Shown here: one piece after another, positions 27,683 to 37,275 of the stretch
How the letters are laid out: the number at the start of each line of letters is the position of its first letter
Position numbering within the stretch: position 1 is the first letter of the stretch
NCBI RefSeq assembly: GCF_965204935.1
Contig: NZ_CBDBFO010000002.1
Source of the DNA: Hoeflea_A sp965204935
GTDB taxonomy: Bacteria; Pseudomonadota; Alphaproteobacteria; Rhizobiales; Rhizobiaceae
DNA length: 64,000 nucleotides
Strand: one strand, 5' to 3'
Translations under genes and position numbers: made by a program
The notes under the pieces: generated by a model
The model's input: the letters and a program-made list of their open reading frames with translations, nothing else
What the model was told of the DNA's origin: nothing
The model's database searches: none

Positions 27683-29191
27683 TCAGTCCGCGAGCGCCAG
27701 GCCGTTGGCGGCCTCAAGCGCGGCATTGTAATTGTTGATCAACGCGTCGACGGTCACGGTCGTCACATCGAATACCGGCAATGGATAGACGCCGAAGAAA
27801 ATGATCAACGCCGCCAGCGGATAGAGGATGATCTTCTCGCGCTGCGACAGATCGAGAAGCGATTTCAGGCTCTCCTTCTCGAGGGGCCCGAAAATGACCC
27901 GCCTGTAGAGCCACAGCATATAAGCAGCCGACAGGATCACCCCGAGTGTCGCCAGGATGGCAATCCAGCTGCTGACCTGGAAGGCGCCGATAAGGACGAG
28001 GAATTCACCGACGAAGCCGGATGTTCCAGGCAGGCCGATATTGGCCATGGAAAAGACCAGGAACACGGCGGCATATTTGGGCATGTTGTTGACAAGCCCG
28101 CCATAGGCGGCGATTTCGCGTGTGTGCATGCGGTCGTAGATGACGCCGACGCAAAGGAAGAGCGCTGCGGAAACGAGGCCGTGCGACAGCATCTGGAATA
28201 TCGCGCCGTTGACGCCCTGCGCATTGGCCGAGAAGATGCCCATCTTCACATAGCCCATATGGGCGACGGAAGAATAGGCGATCAGTTTCTTCACGTCGTC
28301 CTGCATGAGCGCGACAAGCGAGGCCCAGATAATCGCAACGACGGAAAGCGTGAAGATCAGTGGCCACAGTTCCACGGATGCGATCGGGAACATCGGCAGC
28401 GAAAAGCGGATGAACCCGTAGCCACCGAGTTTCAGCAGGATGCCGGCCAGCACGACAGATCCGGCGGTCGGTGCCTCGACGTGCGCATCCGGCAGCCAGG
28501 TGTGGACCGGCCACAGCGGCAGTTTGACGGCAAAGGATGCAAAGAATGCGAGCCATAACCATATCTGCATATTGGCCGGGAAATCATGCGCCAGCATCTC
28601 CGGGATCGATGTCGTTCCGGCATTCCAGTACATCGCCATGATCGCCAGCAGCATCAGCACCGAACCGACCAGCGTGTAGAGGAAAAACTTGAATGCCGCG
28701 TAGATGCGGCGCTTGCCGCCCCACACGCCGATGATCAGATACATCGGGATGAGGCCGCCCTCGAAGAAGACGTAGAAGAGCACGATATCAAGCGCGCAGA
28801 AGGCACCGATAACCAGTGTTTCCAGGATCAGAAACGCAATCATGTAATCCTTGACCCGGTGCTGTACGGACTCCCAGCTCGCCAGGATACACAGCGGCAT
28901 CAGGAAGGCGGTCAGCACCACGAACAGCACCGATATGCCGTCAACGCCCATATGATAGGAAATGCCCTCGCCCAGCCACTGGGCCTGCTCGACAAACTGG
29001 AACCCGACCTTGGAATCGTCGAAGTTCGCCCAGATGAACAGCGAGAACAGGAAGTTGAATGTCGTGACGATCAGCGAAACATTGCGGATGTTTCGGCGGC
29101 CTGTCTCACTGTCATCGCGGATCAGCAATATCAGGAGCACACCGACAAGCGGCACGAATGTGGCCACAGATAGGATCGGCCAGTCGGTCAT
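27683..29191 (-). CDS. nuoM: NADH-quinone oxidoreductase subunit M
   Basis: 502-residue antiporter-like subunit of the membrane arm, with the conserved VKLPLWPVHTWLPDAHVEAP segment and the Glu in the fifth helix region (FVFFEGGLIPMYL). The start overlaps the nuoL stop by one base (TAATG), so the two are coupled. Confidence 0.96.
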   Translation of the reverse strand: MTDWPILSVATFVPLVGVLLILLIRDDSETGRRNIRNVSLIVTTFNFLFSLFIWANFDDSKVGFQFVEQAQWLGEGISYHMGVDGISVLFVVLTAFLMPLCILASWESVQHRVKDYMIAFLILETLVIGAFCALDIVLFYVFFEGGLIPMYLIIGVWGGKRRIYAAFKFFLYTLVGSVLMLLAIMAMYWNAGTTSIPEMLAHDFPANMQIWLWLAFFASFAVKLPLWPVHTWLPDAHVEAPTAGSVVLAGILLKLGGYGFIRFSLPMFPIASVELWPLIFTLSVVAIIWASLVALMQDDVKKLIAYSSVAHMGYVKMGIFSANAQGVNGAIFQMLSHGLVSAALFLCVGVIYDRMHTREIAAYGGLVNNMPKYAAVFLVFSMANIGLPGTSGFVGEFLVLIGAFQVSSWIAILATLGVILSAAYMLWLYRRVIFGPLEKESLKSLLDLSQREKIILYPLAALIIFFGVYPLPVFDVTTVTVDALINNYNAALEAANGLALAD

Positions 29192-31176
29192 TACACGGCA
29201 CTCCCGAGCATCATCCAGGTGACCAGCGCGGCAACACCAATCAACATCGCAAAGGCATAGTGATAGAGATATCCGGTCTGCAGCCGGACGATCCGGTTCG
29301 TAATCTGGTGCACGCGTGCCGCAATGCCGTCAGGCCCGAAACCGTCGATGAGCCATCCGTCGCCCTTGGTCCAGAGCTGGTGGCCGAGCCACTTCGATGA
29401 ACGAACGAACATCAGATCGTAAAGCTCGTCGAAATACCATTTGTTCAAGAGGAACTTGTAGAGGCCGCTATGCTGCTCGGCGAGCGCCTTCGGCGTTTCC
29501 GGTGAGCGAATATAGAACTGCCACGCGAACAGGAAACCGACCACCATGGCGACAAACGGGCTGAGTTTCACCCAGGCCGGCACATTGTGGAATTCATGCA
29601 CAATGTGATTGTCCGGAAGCGTGTAGAGCGCACCGTTCCAGAATTCTTCGTAGTGGTGACCAAAGAAGTTGCCGATAAAGATCATGCCGGCAAACAACGC
29701 GCCCACTGCGAGCACATAGAGCGGCGCCAGCATCACCAGCGGCGATTCATGGACATGGTGCATGACGTCGGACGAGGCGCGCGGCTTTCCGTGGAACGTC
29801 ATGAAGATCAGCCGCCAGGAATAAAAGCTCGTGAAAGTCGCCGCGATCACCAGCATGACAAAGGCGAAACCCGCCGCCGGATTGTGGCCGACGAACGACG
29901 ATTCGATAATCACGTCCTTGGAGATAAATCCGGCGGTGCCGATCGGCGTGAACGGAATGCCGAAGCCGGTCAGCGCCAGCGTGCCGATGATCATCATCCA
30001 GTAGGTGATCGGGATGTGCTTGCGCAGGCCACCCATGCGCCGCATGTCCTGCTCGTCCGAAACCGCATGGATAACCGAACCGGCGCCAAGGAAAAGCAGC
30101 GCCTTGAAGAAGGCGTGCGTGAACAGGTGGAAGATGCCGGCGCCATAGGCCCCGACACCAAGTGCCACAAACATGTAACCGAGCTGCGAGCAGGTCGAAT
30201 AGGCGATAACGCGCTTGATGTCGTTTTGCACCAGGCCCACCGTCGCCGCGAAGAACGCGGTGACCGCACCGACAATGGTCACGATTGTCAGCGCGTCGGT
30301 CGACAATTCGAAAATCGGCGACATGCGGGCAACGAGAAATACGCCCGCCGTAACCATGGTCGCGGCGTGGATCAGGGCTGAAACCGGCGTCGGTCCCTCC
30401 ATCGCATCCGGCAACCAGGTGTGCAGCAGGAACTGCGCAGACTTGCCCATGGCGCCCATGAACAACAGCAGGCAAACGGTCGTCAGCGCGTCGCCCTTGT
30501 CCATTTCGACGCCGAAGAACTCAAAAAAGGCTTCGGAGTTGCGGGCTTCAGCAGCCGGCATGAAATCGGCGGTGCCGGCAAAAATCACGTCCATCGAAAC
30601 GGAGCCGAAGAGCACGAAGACTCCGAATATGCCGAGAGAGAAGCCGAAATCGCCAACCCGGTTGACAACAAAGGCCTTGATCGCCGCGGCGTTGGCGGAC
30701 GGTTTCTTGAACCAGAAACCGATGAGAAGGTAGGAAGCGAGACCGACGCCTTCCCATCCGAAGAACATCTGCACCAGATTGTCGGACGTCACCAGCATCA
30801 GCATGGCGAAGGTGAACAGCGACAGATAGGAGAAGAATCGCGGCCGGCTCGGATCATGGTGCATGTATCCGATCGAATAGATATGCACCAGGCAGGAGAC
30901 GGTGTTGACCACCACCAGCATCACTGCCGTCAATGTGTCGATACGGAAAGCCCAGTCGACATTGAGCGTCCCGGCGACAATCCAAGGCAGGACGTCGATC
31001 TGGATCATCTCGCCATGTCCGAGAGCAATCTGGAAGAAGGAGATCCAGGACAGGAACGCGGCGACGACCATCAGGCCGCATGTCACATATTCAGAAGCCC
31101 GCGCGCCGATCGAGCGGCCGAACAGTCCGGCAACGATTGCTCCCAGCAGCGGGAAGAATACAATTGCGTGATACAT
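29191..31176 (-). CDS. nuoL: NADH-quinone oxidoreductase subunit L
   Basis: 661-residue largest antiporter-like subunit, with about 16 membrane helices including the long lateral helix near the C-terminus. The conserved segment SAQFLLHTWLPDAMEGPTPVS is seen at about 240-260. It begins 7 bases after nuoK and overlaps nuoM by one base. Confidence 0.96.
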   Translation of the reverse strand: MYHAIVFFPLLGAIVAGLFGRSIGARASEYVTCGLMVVAAFLSWISFFQIALGHGEMIQIDVLPWIVAGTLNVDWAFRIDTLTAVMLVVVNTVSCLVHIYSIGYMHHDPSRPRFFSYLSLFTFAMLMLVTSDNLVQMFFGWEGVGLASYLLIGFWFKKPSANAAAIKAFVVNRVGDFGFSLGIFGVFVLFGSVSMDVIFAGTADFMPAAEARNSEAFFEFFGVEMDKGDALTTVCLLLFMGAMGKSAQFLLHTWLPDAMEGPTPVSALIHAATMVTAGVFLVARMSPIFELSTDALTIVTIVGAVTAFFAATVGLVQNDIKRVIAYSTCSQLGYMFVALGVGAYGAGIFHLFTHAFFKALLFLGAGSVIHAVSDEQDMRRMGGLRKHIPITYWMMIIGTLALTGFGIPFTPIGTAGFISKDVIIESSFVGHNPAAGFAFVMLVIAATFTSFYSWRLIFMTFHGKPRASSDVMHHVHESPLVMLAPLYVLAVGALFAGMIFIGNFFGHHYEEFWNGALYTLPDNHIVHEFHNVPAWVKLSPFVAMVVGFLFAWQFYIRSPETPKALAEQHSGLYKFLLNKWYFDELYDLMFVRSSKWLGHQLWTKGDGWLIDGFGPDGIAARVHQITNRIVRLQTGYLYHYAFAMLIGVAALVTWMMLGSAV

Positions 31177-31183
31177 GGTCCGC

Positions 31184-31492
31184 TCAGCCCTTCATCATAT
31201 TGACGTCTTCAACCGCGATAGAGCCGCGGTTGCGGTAGAAGACGACGAGGATCGCAAGTCCGATGGCCGCCTCGGCCGCCGCGACCGTCAGCACGAACAA
31301 GGCAAACACCTGCCCGACCAGATCGTTGAGGTGTTCGGAGAACGCCACGAGGTTCAAATTGACGGCAAGCAGGATCAGCTCGATCGACATCAGGATGACG
31401 ATGACGTTCTTGCGGTTGAGAAAAATGCCGAACACGCCGAGCGTGAATAAGATGGCGGCAACCGTGAGATAATGGGAAAGCTCGATTTCCAT
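31184..31492 (-). CDS. nuoK: NADH-quinone oxidoreductase subunit K
   Basis: 102-residue membrane subunit with three helices and two conserved buried Glu residues (MSIELIL and AAAEAAIGLA). It lies 18 bases after nuoJ. Confidence 0.95.
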   Translation of the reverse strand: MEIELSHYLTVAAILFTLGVFGIFLNRKNVIVILMSIELILLAVNLNLVAFSEHLNDLVGQVFALFVLTVAAAEAAIGLAILVVFYRNRGSIAVEDVNMMKG

Positions 31493-31510
31493 GTCTTTTC
31501 CTGACCCCGC

Positions 31511-32125
31511 CTAGATGCCTTGTCCGGGTTTGACATCGACCACCTCGATGGCCGTTTCCGGTGTTCTGGCGACCTGGGCATTGATGTCCTGCCGCTTGAC
31601 GTTCTCCTTGTGGCGCAGCGTCAGCACGATCGCGCCAATCATCGCGACCAGCAGGATCAGGCCGGCAGCCTGGAAGAAATGAACGTAGTCGGTATAGAGG
31701 ATGTCGCCGAGTGCCTGGATATTCGGCACCTCGTTGAGATCCGGAATCGGCTGTGTCGGGTCCGCAGCCGGCTCGACGGTAAAGGCGTTGCCGGCGAGGA
31801 CCAGGACCAGTTCGGCCGCCAGGATGAATCCGATCAGGGCTCCGACAGGCGCATATTCCATCACGCCCGACCGCAACTCGGTGAAGTCGATATCGAGCAT
31901 CATGACAACAAACAGGAACAATACCGCCACGGCGCCGACATAGACGACGACCAGAATAAGCGCGAGAAATTCGGCGCCGGTCAGAAGGAACAGCCCTGCC
32001 GCGTTGAAGAATGTCAGGATCAGGAACAATACCGAGTGCACGGGATTGCGCGCCGAAATGACCATGAAGGCCGAGGCAATGGCAATCGCCGAGAACAGGT
32101 AGAAAAACAGAGCCTGGAGACCCAT
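31511..32125 (-). CDS. nuoJ: NADH-quinone oxidoreductase subunit J
   Basis: 204-residue membrane subunit with five helices; the conserved pattern is VVYVGAVAVLFLFVVMML at about 52-70. The start at 32125 (MGLQALFF) is preferred because the upstream open frame is not hydrophobic and unlike the family. A gap of 126 bases with two hairpins separates it from nuoI. Confidence 0.93.
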   Translation of the reverse strand: MGLQALFFYLFSAIAIASAFMVISARNPVHSVLFLILTFFNAAGLFLLTGAEFLALILVVVYVGAVAVLFLFVVMMLDIDFTELRSGVMEYAPVGALIGFILAAELVLVLAGNAFTVEPAADPTQPIPDLNEVPNIQALGDILYTDYVHFFQAAGLILLVAMIGAIVLTLRHKENVKRQDINAQVARTPETAIEVVDVKPGQGI

Positions 32126-32149
32126 GATCTGTGCCTTTTTATTTCCCCC

Positions 32150-32241
32150 GAAGCCCGCGAGGAAAACACGGGCTTCCGCAGATGAACCGCCGGAGAGTCC
32201 GACGGCAAATTTCAATTGCCGGGCCGCCGCCTCCGCGGCCC
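32150..32241 (-). promoter_or_regulatory. Two hairpins in the nuoI-nuoJ gap
   Basis: An 8-bp stem (GAAGCCCG at 32150-32157 with CGGGCTTC at 32169-32176) and a 7-bp GC stem (GGGCCGC at 32221-32227 with GCGGCCC at 32235-32241) lie between nuoI and nuoJ. Neither is followed by a T-run on the minus strand, so they look more like mRNA-stability or processing elements than terminators. Confidence 0.4.
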
Positions 32242-32251
32242 GCTAAGACAC

Positions 32252-32740
32252 TCACCGATAGGGAGCGTCCATCTCCATATTGCGGGCGATTTCCCGCTCC
32301 CACCGGTCCCCGTTATCGAGCAATTTGTCCTTGTCGTAGTACAGCTCTTCGCGGGTTTCGGTGGCAAATTCGAAATTCGGCCCTTCGACGATGGCGTCCA
32401 CCGGACAGGCTTCCTGGCAGAATCCGCAATAAATGCACTTCACCATATCGATGTCGTAGCGGACTGTGCGGCGTGTGCCGTCATTGCGGCGTGGTCCGGC
32501 TTCGATGGTGATTGCCTGGGCGGGGCAAATCGCCTCGCACAGCTTGCAGGCAATGCAGCGCTCCTCGCCGTTCGGGTACCGACGCAGCGCATGCTCGCCG
32601 CGAAAGCGCGGGCTGACCGGTCCCTTCTCATAGGGATAGTTGACCGTCGATTTTGGCGCGAAGAAGTAGCGCATCGACAGCAGGAATGCTTCAACGAACT
32701 CCTTCAGGAAAACCGATTTTGCGGCTTGTGCGAGCGACAT
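32252..32740 (-). CDS. nuoI: NADH-quinone oxidoreductase subunit I
   Basis: 162-residue ferredoxin-like subunit with two [4Fe-4S] motifs, CIACKLCEAICP (about 62-73) and CIYCGFCQEACP (about 102-113), which bind clusters N6a and N6b. The start at 32740 (MSLAQAAKS) fits the family length; the open frame extends further into nuoH without homology. Confidence 0.96.
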   Translation of the reverse strand: MSLAQAAKSVFLKEFVEAFLLSMRYFFAPKSTVNYPYEKGPVSPRFRGEHALRRYPNGEERCIACKLCEAICPAQAITIEAGPRRNDGTRRTVRYDIDMVKCIYCGFCQEACPVDAIVEGPNFEFATETREELYYDKDKLLDNGDRWEREIARNMEMDAPYR

Positions 32741-32757
32741 GTTCCCTATCTCCCGGT

Positions 32758-33810
32758 TCAGGCGGACCAGCCGGTCAGTTTGAGGACAAAAGCAACGATC
32801 ACCACCATGGCAAGCGATATCGGCAGGAACACTTTCCAGCCGAGGCGCATGAGCTGGTCGTAGCGGTAGCGCGGCACGAACGCCTTCACCATGGAGAACA
32901 TGAAGAAGACGAAGCAGACTTTGAGGACGAACCAGATGATACCGGGCACCCAGTTGAGGAACCAGACATCGACCGGCGGCAGCCAGCCGCCGAGGAACAG
33001 GATCGTCGTCAGCGCGCACATCAACACGATGGCCGCGTATTCGCCGAGCATGAACATCATGTACGGTGTCGAGCCGTACTCCACCATGAAGCCGGCAACA
33101 AGCTCGGATTCGGCTTCGGGCAGGTCGAATGGCGGCCGGTTCGTCTCGGCCAGCGCCGAGATGAAAAACACGACGAACATCGGGAACAGCGCCAGCCAGT
33201 GCCAGTCAAGGAAGCTGGCAGGCAGACCGAGCATGGTGCCCAATCCAGTCTCCTGGGAGAGCACGATATCCGTGAGATTGAGCGAGCCCACGCAAAGCAG
33301 CACGGTGATGATGACGAAACCGATGGAGACTTCGTAGGACACCATCTGCGCGGCCGACCGCAGAGCGCCCAGGAATGCATATTTCGAGTTCGAAGCCCAT
33401 CCGCCCATGATCACGCCGTAGACTTCCAGCGACGAAATGGCGAAGACATAAAGGATACCGACATTGATGGATGCGACCGACCAGCCTTCGGCAACCGGAA
33501 CAACCGCCCAGGCCGCGAGGGCCAGCGTCACCGAAACAAGCGGCGCCAGCAGGAACACGCCCTTGTTGGACCCCGCCGGAATGATGGGCTCCTTGAAGAC
33601 AAATTTGAGTAGATCCGCAAAGGACTGGAAAAGCCCGAACGGGCCGACCACATTCGGTCCGCGCCGCATCTGGACCGCTGCCCAGATTTTCCTGTCGGCG
33701 TAGAGCACGTAGGCGATAAAGATCAGCAGCAGGACAAGCAGCAGCAGCGACTGGCCGATCATGATCAGGGCCGGCCAGACATAGTTTGTGATGAACGCGT
33801 CGAATGTCAT
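32758..33810 (-). CDS. nuoH: NADH-quinone oxidoreductase subunit H
   Basis: 350-residue membrane subunit at the quinone-binding site, with eight helices and the conserved loops RRGPNVVGPFG and ETNRPPFDLPEAESELVAG. The start at 33810 (MTFDAF) follows nuoG by 13 bases. Confidence 0.96.
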   Translation of the reverse strand: MTFDAFITNYVWPALIMIGQSLLLLVLLLIFIAYVLYADRKIWAAVQMRRGPNVVGPFGLFQSFADLLKFVFKEPIIPAGSNKGVFLLAPLVSVTLALAAWAVVPVAEGWSVASINVGILYVFAISSLEVYGVIMGGWASNSKYAFLGALRSAAQMVSYEVSIGFVIITVLLCVGSLNLTDIVLSQETGLGTMLGLPASFLDWHWLALFPMFVVFFISALAETNRPPFDLPEAESELVAGFMVEYGSTPYMMFMLGEYAAIVLMCALTTILFLGGWLPPVDVWFLNWVPGIIWFVLKVCFVFFMFSMVKAFVPRYRYDQLMRLGWKVFLPISLAMVVIVAFVLKLTGWSA

Positions 33811-33823
33811 CGTTTGTCTGCCC

Positions 33824-35905
33824 CTATTCCGCTGCGACCTTGCCGGCGTCACGGGCGAGCGCCGAGCACTCCGCCATCACCGCGGACGCGCGGGCAATCG
33901 GGTTTGTCAGGTAAAAGTCCGAAACGGCGGATTCAAAGCCTGCCGGATCAAGCTTGCCGCCAGAGGCCGCGAGCCTTGATATGGCAGCACCATCCGCCGG
34001 TACGATGACGTCCATATCGGCAAAATGAGGATGGGCTTCGAAGAGCGTCGAACGCAGTTGATGCAGCGTATCGAACGGAAGCTTGTGGCCAAGCACATCG
34101 GACAGTGCCCTCAGGATCGCCCAGTCCTCCTTGGCTTCTCCCGGTGCGAATGCCGCGCGCGACCCATACTGGACGCGGCCTTCCGTATTGACATAAATGC
34201 CTGCCTTTTCCGTGTAGGTCGCCGCAGGCAGGATCACGTCTGCATGATGGGCTCCGACATCGCCATGGCTGCCGATATAGACGGTGAAGCCCGTCTTGCG
34301 CATGGTCATGTCGAGTTCATCGGCGCCCAGAAGGAAAAGCAAATCGGTATCGGCCAGCATGGCAGCCGCGGCCTTGCCGCCGGCGCCGGGCACAAATCCG
34401 ACATCAAGCCCGCCAACACGGCCCGCGGCCGTGTGCAGGACCGCAAAGCCGTTCCAGTCGCCGGAAACGGCGCCCACGGCTTCCGCAAGCTTGGCAGCCT
34501 CCGCCAGGACAGCACCGCCGTCGGCCCTGGCAAGCGCACCCTGACCGACAATGATCATCGGATTCTTGGCGCGCTTCAGCTTTGCCGCAAACTTGTTGAC
34601 GCCGCTGATAACCTCGGACAGAGTCTCCGGACCGGCGCCGAGATAGTCGTACTCGTAACGCAGATCGACATTCTCGCCGATCATGGCAATCGGAAAATCG
34701 CCAGCGCGCCAGCGCTTGCGGATGCGCGCATTCAGGACGGACGCCTCGTAACGCGGGTTCGCACCGATAATCAGGAGCGCGTCGGCATCCTCGATCCCAT
34801 CGATCGTCGGATTGAAGATATAGCTCGCCCGTCCATGAGCCGGATCGAGGCCGGCACCGTCCTGCCGGCAATCGAAATTCTGTGAACCCAAAGACGTCAT
34901 CAGATGCTTGAGCGCAAACATCTCCTCGACGGTTGCAAGATCACCCGCAATCGCCCCGATCCGATCGCCGGACAAGCCACCCATAGCGTTTTTGATCGCC
35001 CCAAACGCCTCCTGCCAGCTCGCGGCGCGGAGGCGACCGCCTTCCTTGATGAACGGCCTGTCGAGGCGCTGTGTTTTCAGGCCGTCCCAGACGAAGCGGG
35101 TCTTGTCGGAAATCCACTCCTCGTTGATCGCCTCGTTGACCCGCGGCATGATGCGCATCACCTCGCGGCCGCGGGTATCCACCCGGATCGCCGAACCGCA
35201 GGCGTCCATCACGTCAATGGTTTCGGTCTTGTTCAGCTCCCACGGCCGTGCCTGGAAGGCATAGGGCTTCGATGTCAGAGCCCCGACCGGGCAAAGATCA
35301 ATCACATTGCCCTGCAGTTCCGACGTCATGGCGTGCTCGAGATAGGTGGTGATCTCGGCATCTTCGCCACGGCCGATCAGGCCGAGTTCGGATATGCCGG
35401 CCACTTCCGTGGTGAAGCGGACACACCGCGTGCAGTGAATGCAGCGGGTCATGATGGTCTTGACCAGCGGTCCGATATACTTGTCCTCGACAGCGCGCTT
35501 GTTCTCCTGGAAGCGGGATGAATCCACCCCGAAGGCCATGGCCTGGTCCTGAAGGTCGCATTCGCCGCCCTGGTCGCAGATCGGGCAATCCAGCGGATGG
35601 TTGATGAGCAGGAACTCCATGACGCCTTCGCGCGCCTTCTTGACCATCGGCGTATTGGTGAAGACTTCCGGCGGCTCGCCATCCGGCCCCGGACGCAGGT
35701 CGCGCACGCCCATCGCACACGATGCCGCCGGCTTCGGTGGCCCGCCCTTTACTTCGACGAGACACATGCGGCAGTTTCCGGCGATTGACAGCCGCTCGTG
35801 AAAACAGAAACGTGGAACCTGTGCGCCCGCCTCCTCGCACGCCTGTAACAGCGTGTAGTGGTCCGGCACTTCAATCTCGTTCCCGTCAACCTTGATCTTT
35901 GCCAT
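33824..35905 (-). CDS. nuoG: NADH-quinone oxidoreductase subunit G
   Basis: 693-residue iron-sulfur subunit. Motifs in order: a [2Fe-2S] ferredoxin-like domain (CFHERLSIAGNCRMC), the His-Cys motif HPLDCPICDQGGECDLQ, a ferredoxin motif CIHCTRCVRF, then a molybdopterin-oxidoreductase-like domain that carries no cofactor in this family. The start at 35905 (MAKIKVDG) removes 11 unrelated residues. It lies 54 bases after nuoF. Confidence 0.96.
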   Translation of the reverse strand: MAKIKVDGNEIEVPDHYTLLQACEEAGAQVPRFCFHERLSIAGNCRMCLVEVKGGPPKPAASCAMGVRDLRPGPDGEPPEVFTNTPMVKKAREGVMEFLLINHPLDCPICDQGGECDLQDQAMAFGVDSSRFQENKRAVEDKYIGPLVKTIMTRCIHCTRCVRFTTEVAGISELGLIGRGEDAEITTYLEHAMTSELQGNVIDLCPVGALTSKPYAFQARPWELNKTETIDVMDACGSAIRVDTRGREVMRIMPRVNEAINEEWISDKTRFVWDGLKTQRLDRPFIKEGGRLRAASWQEAFGAIKNAMGGLSGDRIGAIAGDLATVEEMFALKHLMTSLGSQNFDCRQDGAGLDPAHGRASYIFNPTIDGIEDADALLIIGANPRYEASVLNARIRKRWRAGDFPIAMIGENVDLRYEYDYLGAGPETLSEVISGVNKFAAKLKRAKNPMIIVGQGALARADGGAVLAEAAKLAEAVGAVSGDWNGFAVLHTAAGRVGGLDVGFVPGAGGKAAAAMLADTDLLFLLGADELDMTMRKTGFTVYIGSHGDVGAHHADVILPAATYTEKAGIYVNTEGRVQYGSRAAFAPGEAKEDWAILRALSDVLGHKLPFDTLHQLRSTLFEAHPHFADMDVIVPADGAAISRLAASGGKLDPAGFESAVSDFYLTNPIARASAVMAECSALARDAGKVAAE

Positions 35906-35959
35906 CGTTCGTCCAGTTCCGCGGTTTCCCGCCCTCACCTCGTCTCTTGCCGCAAGCGC

Positions 35960-37264
35960 CTATTCTGCGGCCTGCAGCGCCGGCGCGTCGCCGGAATTCT
36001 TTCGCGTATATTCATCAATGCGCTTTTCCATCTCCGGCCGGAAGTGCCGGATCAGGCCCTGGATCGGCCACGCCGCGGCATCACCGAGCGCGCAAATCGT
36101 GTGCCCTTCGACCTGCTTGGTGACATCGAAGAGCATGTCGATCTCTTTCTTGTGGGCATTGCCGGTCGCCATACGCTCCATGACACGCCACATCCAGCCG
36201 GTGCCTTCGCGGCACGGCGTGCATTGGCCGCAGCTTTCGTGCTTGTAAAAGTGCGCAAGCCGCGCAATCGCCTTGATGATGTCGGTGGATTTGTCCATGA
36301 CGATCACGGCCGCGGTGCCAAGCCCGGACTTGAGATCGCGCAGGCTGTCGAAATCCATTGGGCAGTCGATGATCTGATCTGCCGGGACACAGGGAACCGA
36401 GGAGCCGCCCGGGATCACCGCCAGGAGGTTGTCCCACCCGCCGCGAACACCGCCGCAGTGCCGTTCGATCAGTTCGCGAAAGGGAACCGACATTGCCTCC
36501 TCAAACGTCGCGGGCTGTTCGACGTGGCCGGAGACACAAAACAGCTTGGTGCCGTGATTGTTCGGCTTGCCGAAACTCGCGAACCAGGCGCCGCCGCGAC
36601 GCAAGATGGTCGGAGCAACGGCGATGGATTCAACATTGTTGACCGTCGTCGGACAACCGTAAAGGCCGACATTCGCCGGAAATGGCGGTTTCAGACGGGG
36701 CTGTCCCTTTTTGCCTTCAAGGCTTTCGAGCAGAGCCGTTTCCTCGCCGCAAATATAGGCGCCCGCACCGTGATGGACGTAGACGTCGAAGTCCCATCCG
36801 CATTTGTTGTCATTGCCGAGAAGGCCGGCCTCGTAGCATTCGTCGATCGCCGCCTGCAACGCCTCGCGCTCACGGATGTATTCGCCGCGAATGTAGATAT
36901 AGGCCGTATGCGCGCCCATGGCTAAACCGGCGATCACACACCCCTCGATCAGCGTGTGCGGATCGTTGCGCATGATATCGCGATCCTTGCAGGTGCCCGG
37001 CTCGGACTCGTCCGCATTGACGACAAGATAATGCGGCCGGCCGTCGGACTCCTTCGGCATGAAGGACCATTTCAGGCCGGTCGGGAAACCGGCGCCCCCG
37101 CGGCCGCGCAGGCCCGAGGTCTTCATCTCGTCAATGATCCAGTCGCGGCCCTTTTCGATAAGCCCCTTGGTGCCATCCCAGTGGCCGCGCGCCATCGCCC
37201 CCCTCAGGCTCTTGTCCTTGAGGCCGTATATGTTGGTAAAGATGCGATCCTTGTCCTGCAGCAT
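35960..37264 (-). CDS. nuoF: NADH-quinone oxidoreductase subunit F
   Basis: 434-residue NADH- and FMN-binding subunit. GRGGAGFPTGLKW (about 55-67) is the nucleotide/FMN loop, and ESCGQCTPCREG with the later CALGD binds [4Fe-4S] cluster N3. It starts 11 bases after nuoE. Confidence 0.97.
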   Translation of the reverse strand: MLQDKDRIFTNIYGLKDKSLRGAMARGHWDGTKGLIEKGRDWIIDEMKTSGLRGRGGAGFPTGLKWSFMPKESDGRPHYLVVNADESEPGTCKDRDIMRNDPHTLIEGCVIAGLAMGAHTAYIYIRGEYIREREALQAAIDECYEAGLLGNDNKCGWDFDVYVHHGAGAYICGEETALLESLEGKKGQPRLKPPFPANVGLYGCPTTVNNVESIAVAPTILRRGGAWFASFGKPNNHGTKLFCVSGHVEQPATFEEAMSVPFRELIERHCGGVRGGWDNLLAVIPGGSSVPCVPADQIIDCPMDFDSLRDLKSGLGTAAVIVMDKSTDIIKAIARLAHFYKHESCGQCTPCREGTGWMWRVMERMATGNAHKKEIDMLFDVTKQVEGHTICALGDAAAWPIQGLIRHFRPEMEKRIDEYTRKNSGDAPALQAAE

Positions 37265-37275
37265 TCTTTGCCCCT

